A stretch of 64,000 nt of DNA, from the NCBI GenBank assembly GCA_026120185.1, contig JANUWF010001273.1:186001-250000 (forward strand), written 5' to 3'. Of this stretch, positions 1-11,626 are shown one piece after another. A program made the position numbers and the translations under genes. The DNA comes from Voacanga thouarsii. Taxonomy: Eukaryota; Streptophyta; Magnoliopsida; Gentianales; Apocynaceae. The stretch's first letter is position 1. Every line of letters starts with the position of its first letter. Below the pieces are notes generated by a model. That model was given only the letters and a program-made list of their open reading frames with translations. It did not search any database and was not told where the DNA came from.

Positions 1-875
1 TTAAAAAATCTAAAAACTTTGGTAAACAAATTTCCAAATGGTAAAGCCTTGCTTGATGTATTTCTAGATTACAACATTAACTTAGTTGCCAGAAACCCGA
101 AGTTTATCTGTCTCTCCTCTGCTAAGGCTAACATGACCACCATTTGAAGTATATTGATAGAGGTCTTATGGTCGGAACTAGGAACAACAAGAGTAGACAC
201 CATATGATGCAGAATTCTACCCAATCCATTCAGCCATTTAGAACTTCAATTTCCAGAATTCTCAAAACATTTTCCACCAATAAATAACTTCACAAAAATT
301 TCATTTCCTTCAGGAAATTTGTTTAACTAGAAATACTAAAGATCAGCATCTCGAACATCATTGATTCTATTTAATATCCTATGGTTAAATTCAAAATCTC
401 TTCATTTCACTCTTGTTACATACCATCGAATCATAAACCCTTCCTCGGTTTCTTCTAGTTTGTCTTCTCTCAAATTTGCATAAAATTCCCAGACTAAAGG
501 AGTGTAGATTTTCCCATCAACAGATAACAAACTCCCCCATCCAACATGATCAAACATATCCAGAATATTTGATAAGTTCAGAAAAACAGAGTGGTTCACT
601 CGATAACCAGAAATAACAGTTTGATTTCTAGAGATCCAGTCATTGTATTCAGTTTCACATTTTGAGTCAAGAAATCGTGGTACCTGATTTGCAAAACTCA
701 TTTGTTCTAAAAAATATTTAGACGAATCATAATGAGAGGCATAGAAATGAGGTTGAGGAGAACCTTCCTTTGCTTTTGCCTTGCCCTTGGTTGAACCCAA
801 AACTTTTTTCTTTAACACCAGAGAAGATTTTTGCTCCTTCTTAGGTTTTGGAATGGTGGATTTTGTCTTGGTCAT
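1..875 (-). pseudogene. Post-pol extra ORF with EFYANL domain (putative plant transposon protein / env-like position)
   Basis: The open part runs from an ATG at 875 to a TGA at 402 (157 codons). The homologous frame continues through further stops to the window edge. Visible features are a basic lysine-rich N-terminus, then a globular region with DHVGW and PLVWEFYANL. After the stop, conserved-looking blocks such as SSDHKTSINILQMV and SKALPFGNLFTKVF follow. This series resembles the domain catalogued as putative plant transposon protein (Transposase_32-like), which is retroelement-borne and of unknown function. The position after a copia pol matches the env-like ORF of Sireviruses, but I see no clear signal peptide or membrane segment. 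A homologous ORF lies at 28541-39965 in an Athila-like element. Alternative: an independent insertion next to the copia 3' end. Confidence 0.6.
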
Positions 876-3800
876 TAGAAGATTGAAGCTTTCTTTTAGG
901 GCTTTTCAGTTTTTGAAGTAGAAGAGTACAGAGGATTTTTGGAAGAAGAACAATTTGAAGGGTTTTTTTATGAGAGAAAACCTGATAGCTTTCAATGTCT
1001 AGGATAGTGTGAGAGTAAAGTGCCTTGAAAACATATGTTTTTCTGAGGAGTTTTGAAAAATGCGCAAACTAATTTTTTAAAACTCAAAATTTGGAATAAG
1101 AGAATATTAATGATTGATTTTGGAACAAGACCAGGTCCAAAATCAACATCCAAAAGAGTGTTTTCCCAAAATACATTTTGGATGCAAGAATTGTATAACA
1201 CCCTACTACCTAGGCCCGCCAGGGCCGGGTATGTCGCCTCGTCTAAAGGACAATGAGTCTTTATAACTAAGACACACAATCAAAATAGAGGAATAAAAGT
1301 AATACTTTAACTTAAAATTTATTACAACTCGCGAATAAATCCAAGAATTCAAAAATCAAATCCATAATAAAAAATTATCCACTCTCAACTCCCCAAAGTA
1401 TTACACAAATTAAACATCAGAAAAATCTTCTAAGGTAGGAAATATCTAGCTACTCATCCCCATAGCAGGATCGACCTGAAATCATGGTAAAAAGGGTGAT
1501 ACGATAAAAATCTCCGTAAGTCCGTGTGTGCTTTGAGTGTCCAGTGGAAATAGTTCGTGAATGCAAAGTATAAAACCTTTATAAGAGAAATACTGGCAAG
1601 TAAGAAACATTAGTTAAAATCAAGAGTGGTGTTTTATTTTTTCCAACCATATAGAATCAATAAAATCAACCACTCAAAAGAAATGATCATGTGTAACACC
1701 CCACTACCTAGGCCCGACAGGGCCGGGGATGTCGCCCCGTCCAAAGGACAAGGGGTCTTTATAACTAGGTCATACAAAAGAAAATAAAAATAATACTTTA
1801 AAATTGAACTTATTACAAATAAAAAATACATGAACAAACCCAGAATAAATTGTTCACTACCATCTCTCAAAACAACACATAAGAAAAATAACATAAAGTC
1901 TTCAAAGCATAGGCAACAAATCTAGCTATTTATCTCCACAGTAGGATCGACCTGAAAACATGACATAAAAGGTGATGAGATAAAAATCTCAGTAAGTCCG
2001 TGTGTGCTTTGGGTGTTCAGTGAAAACAGTTTGTGGATGCAAAATGTGAAAACATTGTAAGAGAAATATTGGTAAGCAATAAACATTAGTAAAAAAAAAG
2101 AGTGGTGTTTTTGGCTTTTCCAGCTATACATAATTTATAAGATCAACCACTCAAAAGAAAGGATTATGGGTTACCACACGTTGGGCCCAATAACCGGATG
2201 GTCAGAATGCCGACACTTTGTGCAGACTGACAAAAGGTAGGTGATCGGCCTACCGGGCAAGATACTCCTCCTTCTCTATACCCAAACAATAACCGGGTGT
2301 CCATTCCGGCAAAACACAGTCACTTAACTGAAATAAAAACTGCTAGCTCGGACCGGCATGACTAAGTAGTACTGACGTTTCTCTAAGTTGAGTTTTATCT
2401 TCTGGAGGTGGCCTCCTGCTAGGAGACTCACTCTTGCTCTTCAAAACTAGTACTACTAGCCTACCCTTATTGAGTACTCAACGATAATTGTCCCACTTGG
2501 GAGAAAATTGGTAAAACATAACTTTACTTGAAAATGGCAATTAAGGGTTTCTAAAATCCATGCCAAAATCAGTTTTAGAAATAGTTCAGTGTTTGAGTAA
2601 AACTGCTTTGAAAATTTTCAAATAATTGGTTTGACCGAATCAAGAAAAGAAACAGTCCTTAATTGCCTTTACCAAATCAGTATTCACATACTTCGTGTTT
2701 AGCTTGCCATGGTAACCTTTTATAACAACAAGTTTTATGCAGGAGCTTACCTGATCCTTTGCTTGCTCAAATTCAAAAGTCTTCCAAAGCTGACCTAACC
2801 CCGCCTGGGGTAAACACAGGACATAAGGTTACACTCAAGATATATTCACTTACACAAATAATCCTAACCCTAATGTTCTAAGCTTTAAGGCTAGATGATA
2901 AAGAATTTTATAAAATAAGTTTAGTTTGATAAGTTAAAATAACTAGGGTTTCTAAAATAATTTCTAATAAATTATAGACTCAAACAATAATTCTTGAGTA
3001 TTATTATTAATAAATAAACTAAGGTTTGAATATTAAGTCTTAAATAGTACTAATAAATGGTGGTTTGAAAATAGCTTTATTAAAATTAAATATTTAATTA
3101 CAAATAACCTTTAATTAATTTTTAAATAGATAATAAATAATTAGTAATAAATAAAATTAATAATGAATGATTTATTTTAAATTTTAATTAATAAATAACA
3201 AATAGATTTTAATATAAATAATATTTTATTTATTGTAAAGGATTTATTACTATATATATTATTTTTAATGAAAGATCTCATTTATTTGATAAAGAAAAGA
3301 TGAATATTTTAATTAATAAACCATTCCAAATCTCCCTAGAGTTTCGAATTTTATAGGGAAAAATATAGTAGCATTCTATTCAAGGTAATAAAGTTTGTTA
3401 ATAAAAATAATCTAGCCTTAACAAGAAAATACATTTTCACCATGATTTTCCTATTGCTAGAAAGGATTCATGAACACATTCTCCATCATCAAACAATAAA
3501 TCAATCCATTCATGAACATACACTTGAACTATCGCATACCATCACATGGCCAAAATCCTACTAAGCATAATCATCAATCATGGCTTCCATGGAGAATAAG
3601 AACATAAAAGCCTAATCACCTTTGGTGTCATAATTCTAATCATGCTTCAAACATCCATAAAATTCATTCAGCATAAAGAACATAAATTGATTCAAAAGGA
3701 AAACACATACATCCTAGTCATATACAACAATCATCATGTCCTAACCCCAATCCCTTTATCCACATGCATATACTCAATCTCCCAATCATATTCTATCTCC

Positions 3801-3976
3801 CTATCAACACCTAAGAGACATGATTTTAGAATTTAATAAGAGAGATTTACGAATGAATACTTGATTGTCGAGTACTTTGATGAAGACAAAAGAAGGTCCA
3901 CGCGCGATGGAGTGTCTAGAATGGTCCAACAAAACAAATGATCATGGTTGATGTTTGATCAACCATTTCGGTTAGA

Positions 3977-4003
3977 AGAGAGAGAGAGAGAGAGAGAGAG
4001 AGA
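3977..4003. repeat. (GA)n microsatellite in LTR
   Basis: An uninterrupted AG run of about 27 bases. Shorter or imperfect GA runs occupy the same relative place in the sister LTRs near 20013-20075 and 32939-32960, so the run is an inherited LTR feature that has expanded here. Confidence 0.9.
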
Positions 4004-5600
4004 TCATTAGAATGATATAATCGAATGGAAGAAGATGAATAAGAAAGTTGTTCTTGACTTACCTTGTTGATGTTCTTGAGACCTTCAAAGAAAAGTTAAT
4101 TTTGATCCGCTCGAAAATTCTTGTTTGCGAGGTTTTGTGTGATAAATAACAGAAATGAGGTTTAGAGATGAAATGGAAGTGATTTGGAGTATTTGAGAGT
4201 GATTGGAGGTGTTTAGAGTAGGGTTAGGCTTGAAGAAGGTTAGTGTGTGTTCTTTGTGTTCTAGGTAAAAATGGAGAGAATTTAAGGGAAAATGATGGAC
4301 AAATTTCTAGAGAGTGTAGAGTGAATAGTTTAGGGAATTCAGGGGTTTCAGTTTAGCTTAGAAAGGGAGAGAAAAATCTGATCATTCGAAATTCAAATGG
4401 AGTGATTTAAGGAGTGGTTTGAGGTATAGGATATGTTAATGGTGTTTGTTTGATGAAGGTTTTCTTGGAGCTTCAATGGTGTCGGCTGGTTTGGTTTGCT
4501 TTGCTGAAATGAATAAGGTCTGATAAAGCTTAAGGCTGGATGAAATTCAGAGCTTAAATGGCAGAGGAATTCTGGTTGTATAGCTTAGTACAAGGGTGTT
4601 TTCATGGAAAAAAATTCTGGAAAATTTGAAGTTCAAATGGAAGTTTGAATGGAGTGATTGTAGGAGAGATTTGAGGTGTGATTATGGAGTACAATTGTGC
4701 AAGGTAAGTGGAGAGGGTAATGGTTTTCAGTTCATGGCTAAACAAGGGTTAGTTTACAGAGGTTGGAGGGTGGTGTTCGGCCAAGGCTTGAAGGGAACAA
4801 AGCAGGAAAAATTCTGGTTTCAAGGTGCTCATGTTTTGAAGGTTTGCTGCAAATTTTCCTGTGCAGTTTTCTGCAATTCTTCAGCCCATTTTGCAGAGAT
4901 TTTGAGAGGTGTTCAAGGGTCCTTTAAGGCAGGTTTTCCAGCCCTCTTTATGGGGAAAAAGCAGAGAAGTTTTGCTGGCTTGAAGGTGGAATAGAACAGC
5001 TTCATTTTCTGGTTTGAAGGTTGCGAAACTGCCCAGAATTTTTTTCTGGTTTGTGCAGTTTTTTGTGCAGTCCGAAAATTGCACAGTTTTTCCAGCTTTT
5101 AAGCCACATGAAATGACCATTTTCTTGGCAGCAAATGAATGGGTTTATTGGCTGAATTTTCGAAGAAATGGCCTGAAAATATTCTGGAAAATTTCCAGAT
5201 TTTCCTTTACTAAGCTATGGACAACATGAAGGTGGAGTTGAAGGTTCTTTCATGGTGATTGATTTTCTCTTGGAAACCCTTCCTATTTCTCCTCCTACTT
5301 TCGGCCAACTTCCCAACCTCCAAAGCTGATTTTCGAATTCAAGGTGGAGGAGTTATCACAGAATTTTTTTTTTAGAATTTAAAAGAAAGTATTTAATGGT
5401 TTTGAATTATAAAGATGTTAGGACAAGCTAGTGGAAATAAAAAGGACAAGAATTCCTCTAGAATTCTTTTTAGGACATGAGGATAAGATTAGGACATTCT
5501 CTTCATGTCTCCCCTAAGACAACATTCCTATTTCCATGAAATGCAAGAAAACAAAAATTCAAACTTAGTTAAGATAATCATGACAAAAGCTTAAATGATG

Positions 5601-5655
5601 GGATTTGAACTCATGACCTTAGAAATTAATTCACCAAGATCTAACCACTAAACCA
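5601..5655 (-). promoter_or_regulatory. tRNA-like A-box/B-box module in LTR, copy 1
   Basis: On the minus strand TGGTTTAGTGG (complement of 5645-5655) fits the RNA polymerase III A-box consensus TRGYNNANNNG. AGTTCAAATCC (complement of 5601-5611) is close to the B-box GGTTCRANNCC. Spacing is 33 bases, as in a tRNA gene. The surrounding text reads like a worn tRNA-derived sequence (GTGGTTAG...). Whether it is transcribed is unknown. It may be an old SINE or tRNA fragment fixed in this LTR family. Confidence 0.5.
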
Positions 5656-7531
5656 CAATAACTCTTTTTGTTATTTTCTCACCCACATTTCCTTCCTATT
5701 TAATCCTCAAGCTTTCCTCCTATTTTGACCTCAAGCAAAATTACCATTTACCCTTCCTACTCGATAAACATAACTAAGCATTTTAACCTATAATCCACAA
5801 CTCTAAAGCACATAAAATCATTCAAAAACATATATATTCATGCAAAATAATATGATATGCATCCCGACCCCCCTTACTCTAGGGTTGGCTTTAGGTGGGG
5901 TTTCACATCATGGGTTACCACACGTTGGGCCCTATAACCAGTTAGAATACCGACACTTTGTACAGACTGACAAAAGGTAGGTGATTGACCAACCGGGCAA
6001 GATGCTCCTCCTTCTCTATACCCAAACAACAACCAAGTGTTTATTCCGGCAAAACAAAGTTACTTGACTGAAAGAAATAACTACTAGCTCGGACCGGCAC
6101 GACCTATTGGACTAATATCCTATTCAGGAAGGACTTACCTCATAGAGGTGGCCACCTACTGAGAGACTTATCATAGCCCTTCAAAGACTAGTCCCAGCAG
6201 TCCACCCTTATAGAGTACTCAACGTATCGTATCCCACTTCGGAAAAATGAACAAAACATAGTTCCACTTGAAAATGACAATTAAGAATTTCCAAAGACTT
6301 TGTTAAAATCAGTTTTTGAAAGAGTTTTGAGTGTGAGCAAATCTGCTTATTGATTTTCAAATAATTTTTGACTGAAATAAGGAAGAAGTCAATCCTCAAT
6401 TGCCTTTACGAAAATGAGTGTCCATGCACTCTACATTTGGCTTGCCATTATAAACATTTCGCATCAAACAGGTTTTATGTAGGAGCTTACCTGATCCTTA
6501 GCTCGAGATAAAATAAAGATCTTTAACCGTTGACCCAACCCCGCCTGAGGTAATTATAAACCACAATCAAACTCAAGCCAAAATCCACTTTCACAAATAA
6601 GACTAGCTCAACTCACTACTACTATGATCCTAGTGTCCCAAGCTTTAAGGCCAAATAATAAATAAAAAGGTTTATCAGCTAAGTCTAATTTGATATTTAA
6701 AATAATTAGTGTTTTGGGTAATAGGTACTAATAAGTTGAAGGTTTAAATTCTTGCTAAGAATAATTTAGAGTTTATTTGGCGAAGAGTCCTAGATGGTAT
6801 TAGGTAAAATAATGATTTATTAATAATTAATTGTTTGAAAATAATTGCTACCTAAAATTAGTTGAAAATAAATTTTAATAGGTCTTAATTGAAAGCTAAT
6901 AAAAAAATTTTAAAAAGTTTTGATTAGCAGATAATAATTGAAAGATAATAAATTTTAATGATATTTAAGAATATATGACTTACAAAATTAATATTCTTAC
7001 TTATCACCATTATTTATATAAAAGGCTTTATGTGATATTATTATTATTATTATTATATATAATATCTATATATTTTATTTCTTGAAATAAAAGCTATAAT
7101 TTATTTGACTAAAATATCCTAATATAATAATCCAAATCTACCTTCCTAGGGTTTTCAAATTTGCTAGCAAAAATTATAATATTAAATATTTTATTGAAGA
7201 AATAAAATTAGCTTAGGGACTACTAGATCATGACCATAATTCCACTTGCTCACCACAATCATGAACATATACTCTACTTCCAATTCATCAAATCATCCAA
7301 AACATGAGTAAAACATATATCTAAATTTACCAAGGCATGATCTAACCTCTTCTAGCATAAACATAATCATGGCTTTATCAAACATATATGAATATAAATC
7401 ATATTCACCAAATGTGACAGAATCTCTAACATGCTTGATCACAAACATCACTTACAACATGGAGACATTCATTAAAGCCTAAAACATCATAATATCATCC
7501 AAGATAAATCATCACATGCATCAACCCCAAC

Positions 7532-10500
7532 TGTAATATCTCGCCCAAAACCACCTTTGACTATGGGGAAAAGTCATGCATTGCATAGCATTTTGCATTT
7601 TATGTGGTAGATTAGAATTATTTTATTTGCATGGATGCATGTGAATTTTTCCGTTGCTCTTGCATTTGAATTAATTGATGTGAAATAGTTGTGTTGTTAA
7701 AGATTTGGATAAGGGAGGTTTAGTCAAAGTTTTGGAAGAATGAGTATTGGGGTGGTAAGAACCTCTTGTAGGGAAAATTAGTATTGGAATTGATTTGGAA
7801 TAGCAGGGAGGATGGTGATTTTTCCCATGGTGGCCCGAGTTCGAAACCTATCTTTTGCAAATCCTAGTTTCACTTCTTGAAGATTCATTTCCTTAGAGTT
7901 TCCATGTCTTGGCTGAAAAAGATGTAGCAAACCAAGAGAAATTTTGGTGCCATTATTCCAAGGAAATGAGTCTCTATATTTATTTCCAAAATTCAAGGAC
8001 CTTGATGTGAATAAAGTTCACATTTAATTTTCAGCTTTTATTCCTTAGGATTTTCAAAAAGGGAAAAAAAAACCCTAGCTAATAAATAAAATTCCAGCTT
8101 GATTTTAGCTTAATGGATGTTACCATGGATAGTTGGAATTAAAGAGTCATTTTTCTAGTAGGAAACATTGTTGATTTTAACCCTAAAATGTTAGCTAAAA
8201 ATCTGGAAAAATTTCCAGCAAGTGCCGCCACTTCGTGGAGGGACTTTAGCTCAACTCAAACTCTTCCAAAGCTAGGAAATCTTATCCTAAATCCCTTAGC
8301 AAATCAGACTTTTACTTCAACCCTAATTCAACTAGGATTTTCTTCCTTATCCTAGTAGAATTTCGGCAGCTTTGTGACAACACAAGCTGTCCGAAATTCC
8401 AGCACTCCTTAAGTGCAATCCAACTCTCCAAACCCTAGCTCAAAACACTTAAATACTCCTCATCAATTCCGATTACCTTAGCTGCACAAAACCAGAATTT
8501 TATTTGCACAAAAACTACAAAAATTCGGCCAGCTTAGGAACCAGAATTTTCAACAGCTTTGTACAGGAAATTTCGGCCAGCTTTTGTACTCCTATTCCAA
8601 CTGAAATTCTGCACACACAACCCACCGAAAAACCCCAGCTGATCAAGCCAATTTCTACGCCTAAAACCATCATTGTTTCTTTGGAAATTTCGACAGAACT
8701 ACAGCAAAAACAGTCCAGAAATTCTTCCTCTTCTATTCAAAAATTTCGCACAACATATAAGGCCATCTTGCACAGAATTTTAGTCTCCAAAGCCTTCTCA
8801 AACTCTTCCTTGTTTGGCCCAAAATTCTGAACACAATCTGCCCTTCTCTTGACCAATATTTCGGCCAGCACAAGGGAGCAAATTGCAGATTAATTTCTTC
8901 CCTTAAACTCACCTAAATTCGGCAGCAAGGAGAGACATCACAAGCTGCAATTTTCGCCCTTGCTGTCCAAGAAGCCTAAAGCCATTAGGAGTCTTTCTAA
9001 ACACCATCATCTAACCCTAAACCAATCTTCTCTAAACCTAAATCATAGTAGTTGTCTAACCTCTCCATTCTACATGAAAATTCCAGCAAATTCTCTCTGC
9101 AAATTTTCGAAAAACTCAAGAACTAATATAAACAAAAATCGAACACATTTTAAAGTAAGCAAAAATCCTCTCAACCTCTTGATGCTGTTTTCTCTAATGA
9201 TTCTTTTCTCCTTCTTCTTCCCTTAAATCACGCCCTATAGAGGCTGATTTCATCTTCTTCATTAATTTTCGGTCAAGAGGAGCAAAGGAGGTAGCTTTTC
9301 TCTTCTTCTCAAGCGAACTTGGGACGATCACCATAGGAGCATCGAGACCTCATTACCCGGTTGTTGCAAGGTAAGGGAATACCCACCCTTGATGTCGAAA
9401 GTAAGGTTTAATGATGTCTATTAGTTGGATGAACATATGGTCATGGTATATGATCTTTGGGGATTGGATTGTTTACTTGGAATTAAATAGGGGATTGCGA
9501 ATTGTTGTGAAAATAAATGAGATTAGAGCATGTTTGAATTAATTGAGACCCTAATCATGATATTATATGGTTTTAGATCAGGAGGATAATTGAGCAAAGC
9601 AAGTAGTGACTTTATCTGGTTTATCCGAGGCAGATCAAGTAAGTCCTTGCATTAATTCTTTTGTTAAATGTTGTGATGGCAAGTCTATGTTGTGAAGCTT
9701 TGTAAAGCTACTGTTGAACTATGTTTGCTTGGGTTGTAAACGTGGATATTTACTCTTTAAACGGTTTTGTCAAACTAACGATTTTCTCAAGAAAACTATT
9801 CTTTTCCTTAAACTTCTAGAAACCTCTTTTAAAGAAAACCACGATTTACAAAGCCAAGGTTTGGAAATATTGTGAATGAGGAATTGACGGATATGTTCGT
9901 TGAGTACTCAATAAGGGTAGGCTAACAATACTAGTCTTGGAAGGCTAGAGGGAGTCTTTTGGCAGGAGGCTACCTCCAGTAGATGAACTCTGCTTGAAAA
10001 GGCGACAGTGTTGGTTGGTCAGGCCTGTCCGAGCTAGTATTTGTACCTGGTATGGAATTATTTATATACCCGACATGGACACCCAGATGGTTTTGTTGGG
10101 AGTAGAGATGGAGGAGTATCTCACCCGGTGAGGTGTACACTCACCTTGATCTAAGCGCCCAACGTGTGGTAATCTGGTCCGGTCAAGGTGCATAAAGTGT
10201 GGTGCCTTGGCCACTTTGCTCTCATGGAGCCTAACGTATGGTGGCATGACTGTTTATTCGAGTGGATGATTTATTTTGTACAAAGTCTGACAATAAGGAA
10301 AACCCACTCCTTGCGAAAGAGAAATTATTTATGACTTGCCAAATATTTCTACAAATGATTTACACTTTGCATACACGTACCATTTAAAACACCTTGTGCA
10401 CACATAAGACTTACTGAGATTTATTCTCACACTGTTTTACATCATGTTTTCAGGAGATAGATTGTGCTGAGTCAGCGGGGCTTTGATAGTAGAGGCTTTT

Positions 10501-10737
10501 GCTATTTTTTCTATGCTGTTCTAGGAGTCTTTTGTCATTTACACTTCAGAACAATATTTGTTTTATTTCGTTTTGCTCCAAGTTGAGCCTGATGTAATAA
10601 GAGTATTTCTTTATTTTTCTAAGTTGATTCCTTTGGAGATTGCCTTTATATTTTATACCTCGTTCTAAAGACTCCTTGTCCTACGGGACGGGGCGACATC
10701 CCCGCTCTTTTAGGGTACGTAGTCGTAGGGTGTTACA
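7532..10737 (+). repeat. 5' LTR of the full-length gypsy element
   Basis: Begins TGTAATATCTCG and ends AGGGTGTTACA, directly followed by the primer site. Near the 3' end GGGGCGACATCCCC (10690-10703) forms a perfect 4-bp stem with a 6-base loop, also present in the LTR of the other gypsy family here. The stretch 8200-9300 has many short antisense-looking ORFs and the repeated words 'aattttcggccagc' and 'tttcggcagc'. Both LTRs contain them, and I regard them as non-coding. Confidence 0.93.
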
Positions 10738-10739
10738 AG

Positions 10740-10750
10740 TGGTATCAGAG
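10740..10750 (+). other. Primer binding site, initiator-Met tRNA type
   Basis: TGGTATCAGAG lies two bases after the LTR end and is complementary to the 3' end of plant initiator methionine tRNA, the usual primer of Ty3/gypsy chromoviruses. The match weakens after the eleventh base (ACATGG instead of the usual C-rich continuation). Confidence 0.9.
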
Positions 10751-10810
10751 ACATGGTTTAGGCATTTACTTGACTTACGGGGTTCTATCTTCTTAAGTAT
10801 TTTGATTTGG

Positions 10811-10837
10811 TACTAATTCTTATCTTTTGTTTATAGG
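10811..10837 (+). promoter_or_regulatory. Candidate branch point and 3' splice site before the acidic ORF
   Basis: TACTAAT at 10811-10817 matches the classic branch-point word. A pyrimidine-rich stretch and TTTATAG follow, ending at 10836, one base before the ATG at 10838. The pol-less sister element has the same arrangement (TTCTAATT, pyrimidines, TTTATAG, G, ATG). Splicing itself is inferred. Confidence 0.4.
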
Positions 10838-11626
10838 ATGGTCAAAAGGGTTGTATCGGCTGTCAGAGATTGGTCCGCTGGCTGCGGGAATCCACCTGCT
10901 CCACTACCCGTAGCTGATCCACCCACGTCTGACTCAGAGAGGAAGCGTGAGCTGCCGGTGTTAGATGACCCAGTGGTTGAGGAGGAGATAGAGGCCGGGG
11001 AGAGCTTAGGAGTGTATGAGGGAGATGAGGAGATGGTGGAGTTGAGTGAGGAGGAGGCAGATGAGCTCGGGAACGAGGGAGATGATGATAACGCGAGAGA
11101 GATGGCTGGGGTAGAAGAGGAGGATGAGGAAGGAATAGAGGTTCCCCAGACCCCGCAACTAGGAGAAGTTGATAGGACTCTTGCTTGCTACAACCCTAAC
11201 GAGTCTAGTAGTGAGGAATGTAGTTCAAGGGATAGAGTTGCCTCGGGAGAGAGAGACCTTAGGCAATCAGTTCTAGGAGGGGTAGATAAGGGAAAGAGGA
11301 AGCTAGAAGAGAGTCCTAAGGGGTGTGGACTCCAATATGGGCTGGGTATAGATGCCATGCTAAGGAGAAAGGGGTTGGTTGATCCATCTGACTTAGGGAG
11401 TGAGAGGCCTGCGCCTAGGGGTGCGGTTAGATTAGCACTGGATGAGCTATATGAGATGGCCATGAGAGCCAAGAGAGGCTGAGAGGGTGAGTCAGGGCAG
11501 CCAGGTGAGAGTGTTGGATTTGCGAGGAACTACATAGGGATACCTGATAGTTTCGTGGGGTGGCTTGTGGAACCAGCCTCTGACGACTCCGATGCTTCTG
11601 TTGAAACTAGAGAGAGTCAAGTCTAG
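10838..11626 (+). pseudogene. Additional acidic ORF upstream of gag, one in-frame stop
   Basis: Unrecognised protein. The frame runs 262 codons from ATG 10838 to TAG 11626, with one TGA at 11480-11482. Residues 1-30 hold the block VKRVVSAVRDW...CGNPPAPLP. Residues about 45-110 are extremely rich in Glu and Asp (EEDEEG-type runs). Near residues 165-200 there is YGLGIDAMLRRKGL and VRLALDELYEMA. Past the TGA, VGWLVEPASDD remains. All these blocks recur in the minus-strand ORF at 36384-37238, so the coding region was selected in a common ancestor. The ORF starts 88 bases after the primer site and ends 315 bases before the gag ATG. Extra ORFs upstream of gag are known in some plant gypsy lineages such as Ogre/Tat, but I recognise no family here. 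An acidic nuclear adaptor or chaperone role would be pure guesswork. Confidence 0.75.

Larger units (their letters stand above)
1692..5907 (-). mobile_element. Nested solo LTR, same long-LTR gypsy family
   Basis: It starts TGTAACACCCCACTACC at 1692 and ends GGGGTTTCACA at 5907, with target duplication tcatg at 1687-1691 and 5908-5912. Length is 4216 bases. In sense (minus) orientation the LTR ends with the family motif GGGGCGACATCCCC followed by GTGTTACA. It splits a related LTR exactly where the text 'aaatgatcatg ... tcatgggttacc' rejoins. Internal landmarks shared with the sister copies are the 'ggttaccacacgttgggcc' block, a GA microsatellite (3977-4003) and a tRNA-like box pair (5601-5655). 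Apparent ORFs inside it, such as 4596-4994, are chance readings of LTR sequence. Confidence 0.9.

Noticed and set aside
4596..5229. Plus-strand ORFs of 132 and 71 codons resembling a small gene
   Set aside because: They are antisense to a solo LTR. The composition is word-repeat LTR text (gattttgcagcc, aaattttctgg), and sister LTRs do not keep the frames.
5581..5665. Possible true tRNA gene on the minus strand
   Set aside because: A and B boxes are present, but I cannot fold acceptor and anticodon stems from the flanks, and the same worn text recurs in four LTRs.
8504..9226. Two plus-strand ORFs of 108 and 88 codons, repeated at 17983-18249
   Set aside because: Both lie inside the two LTRs of the same element and duplicate with it. 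They lack recognisable motifs and are broken differently in the two LTRs.
11188..11472. Minus-strand ORF opposite the acidic ORF
   Set aside because: It is the mirror of Glu/Asp-rich codons giving Ser/Leu-rich text. The plus-strand reading is the one conserved in the second element.
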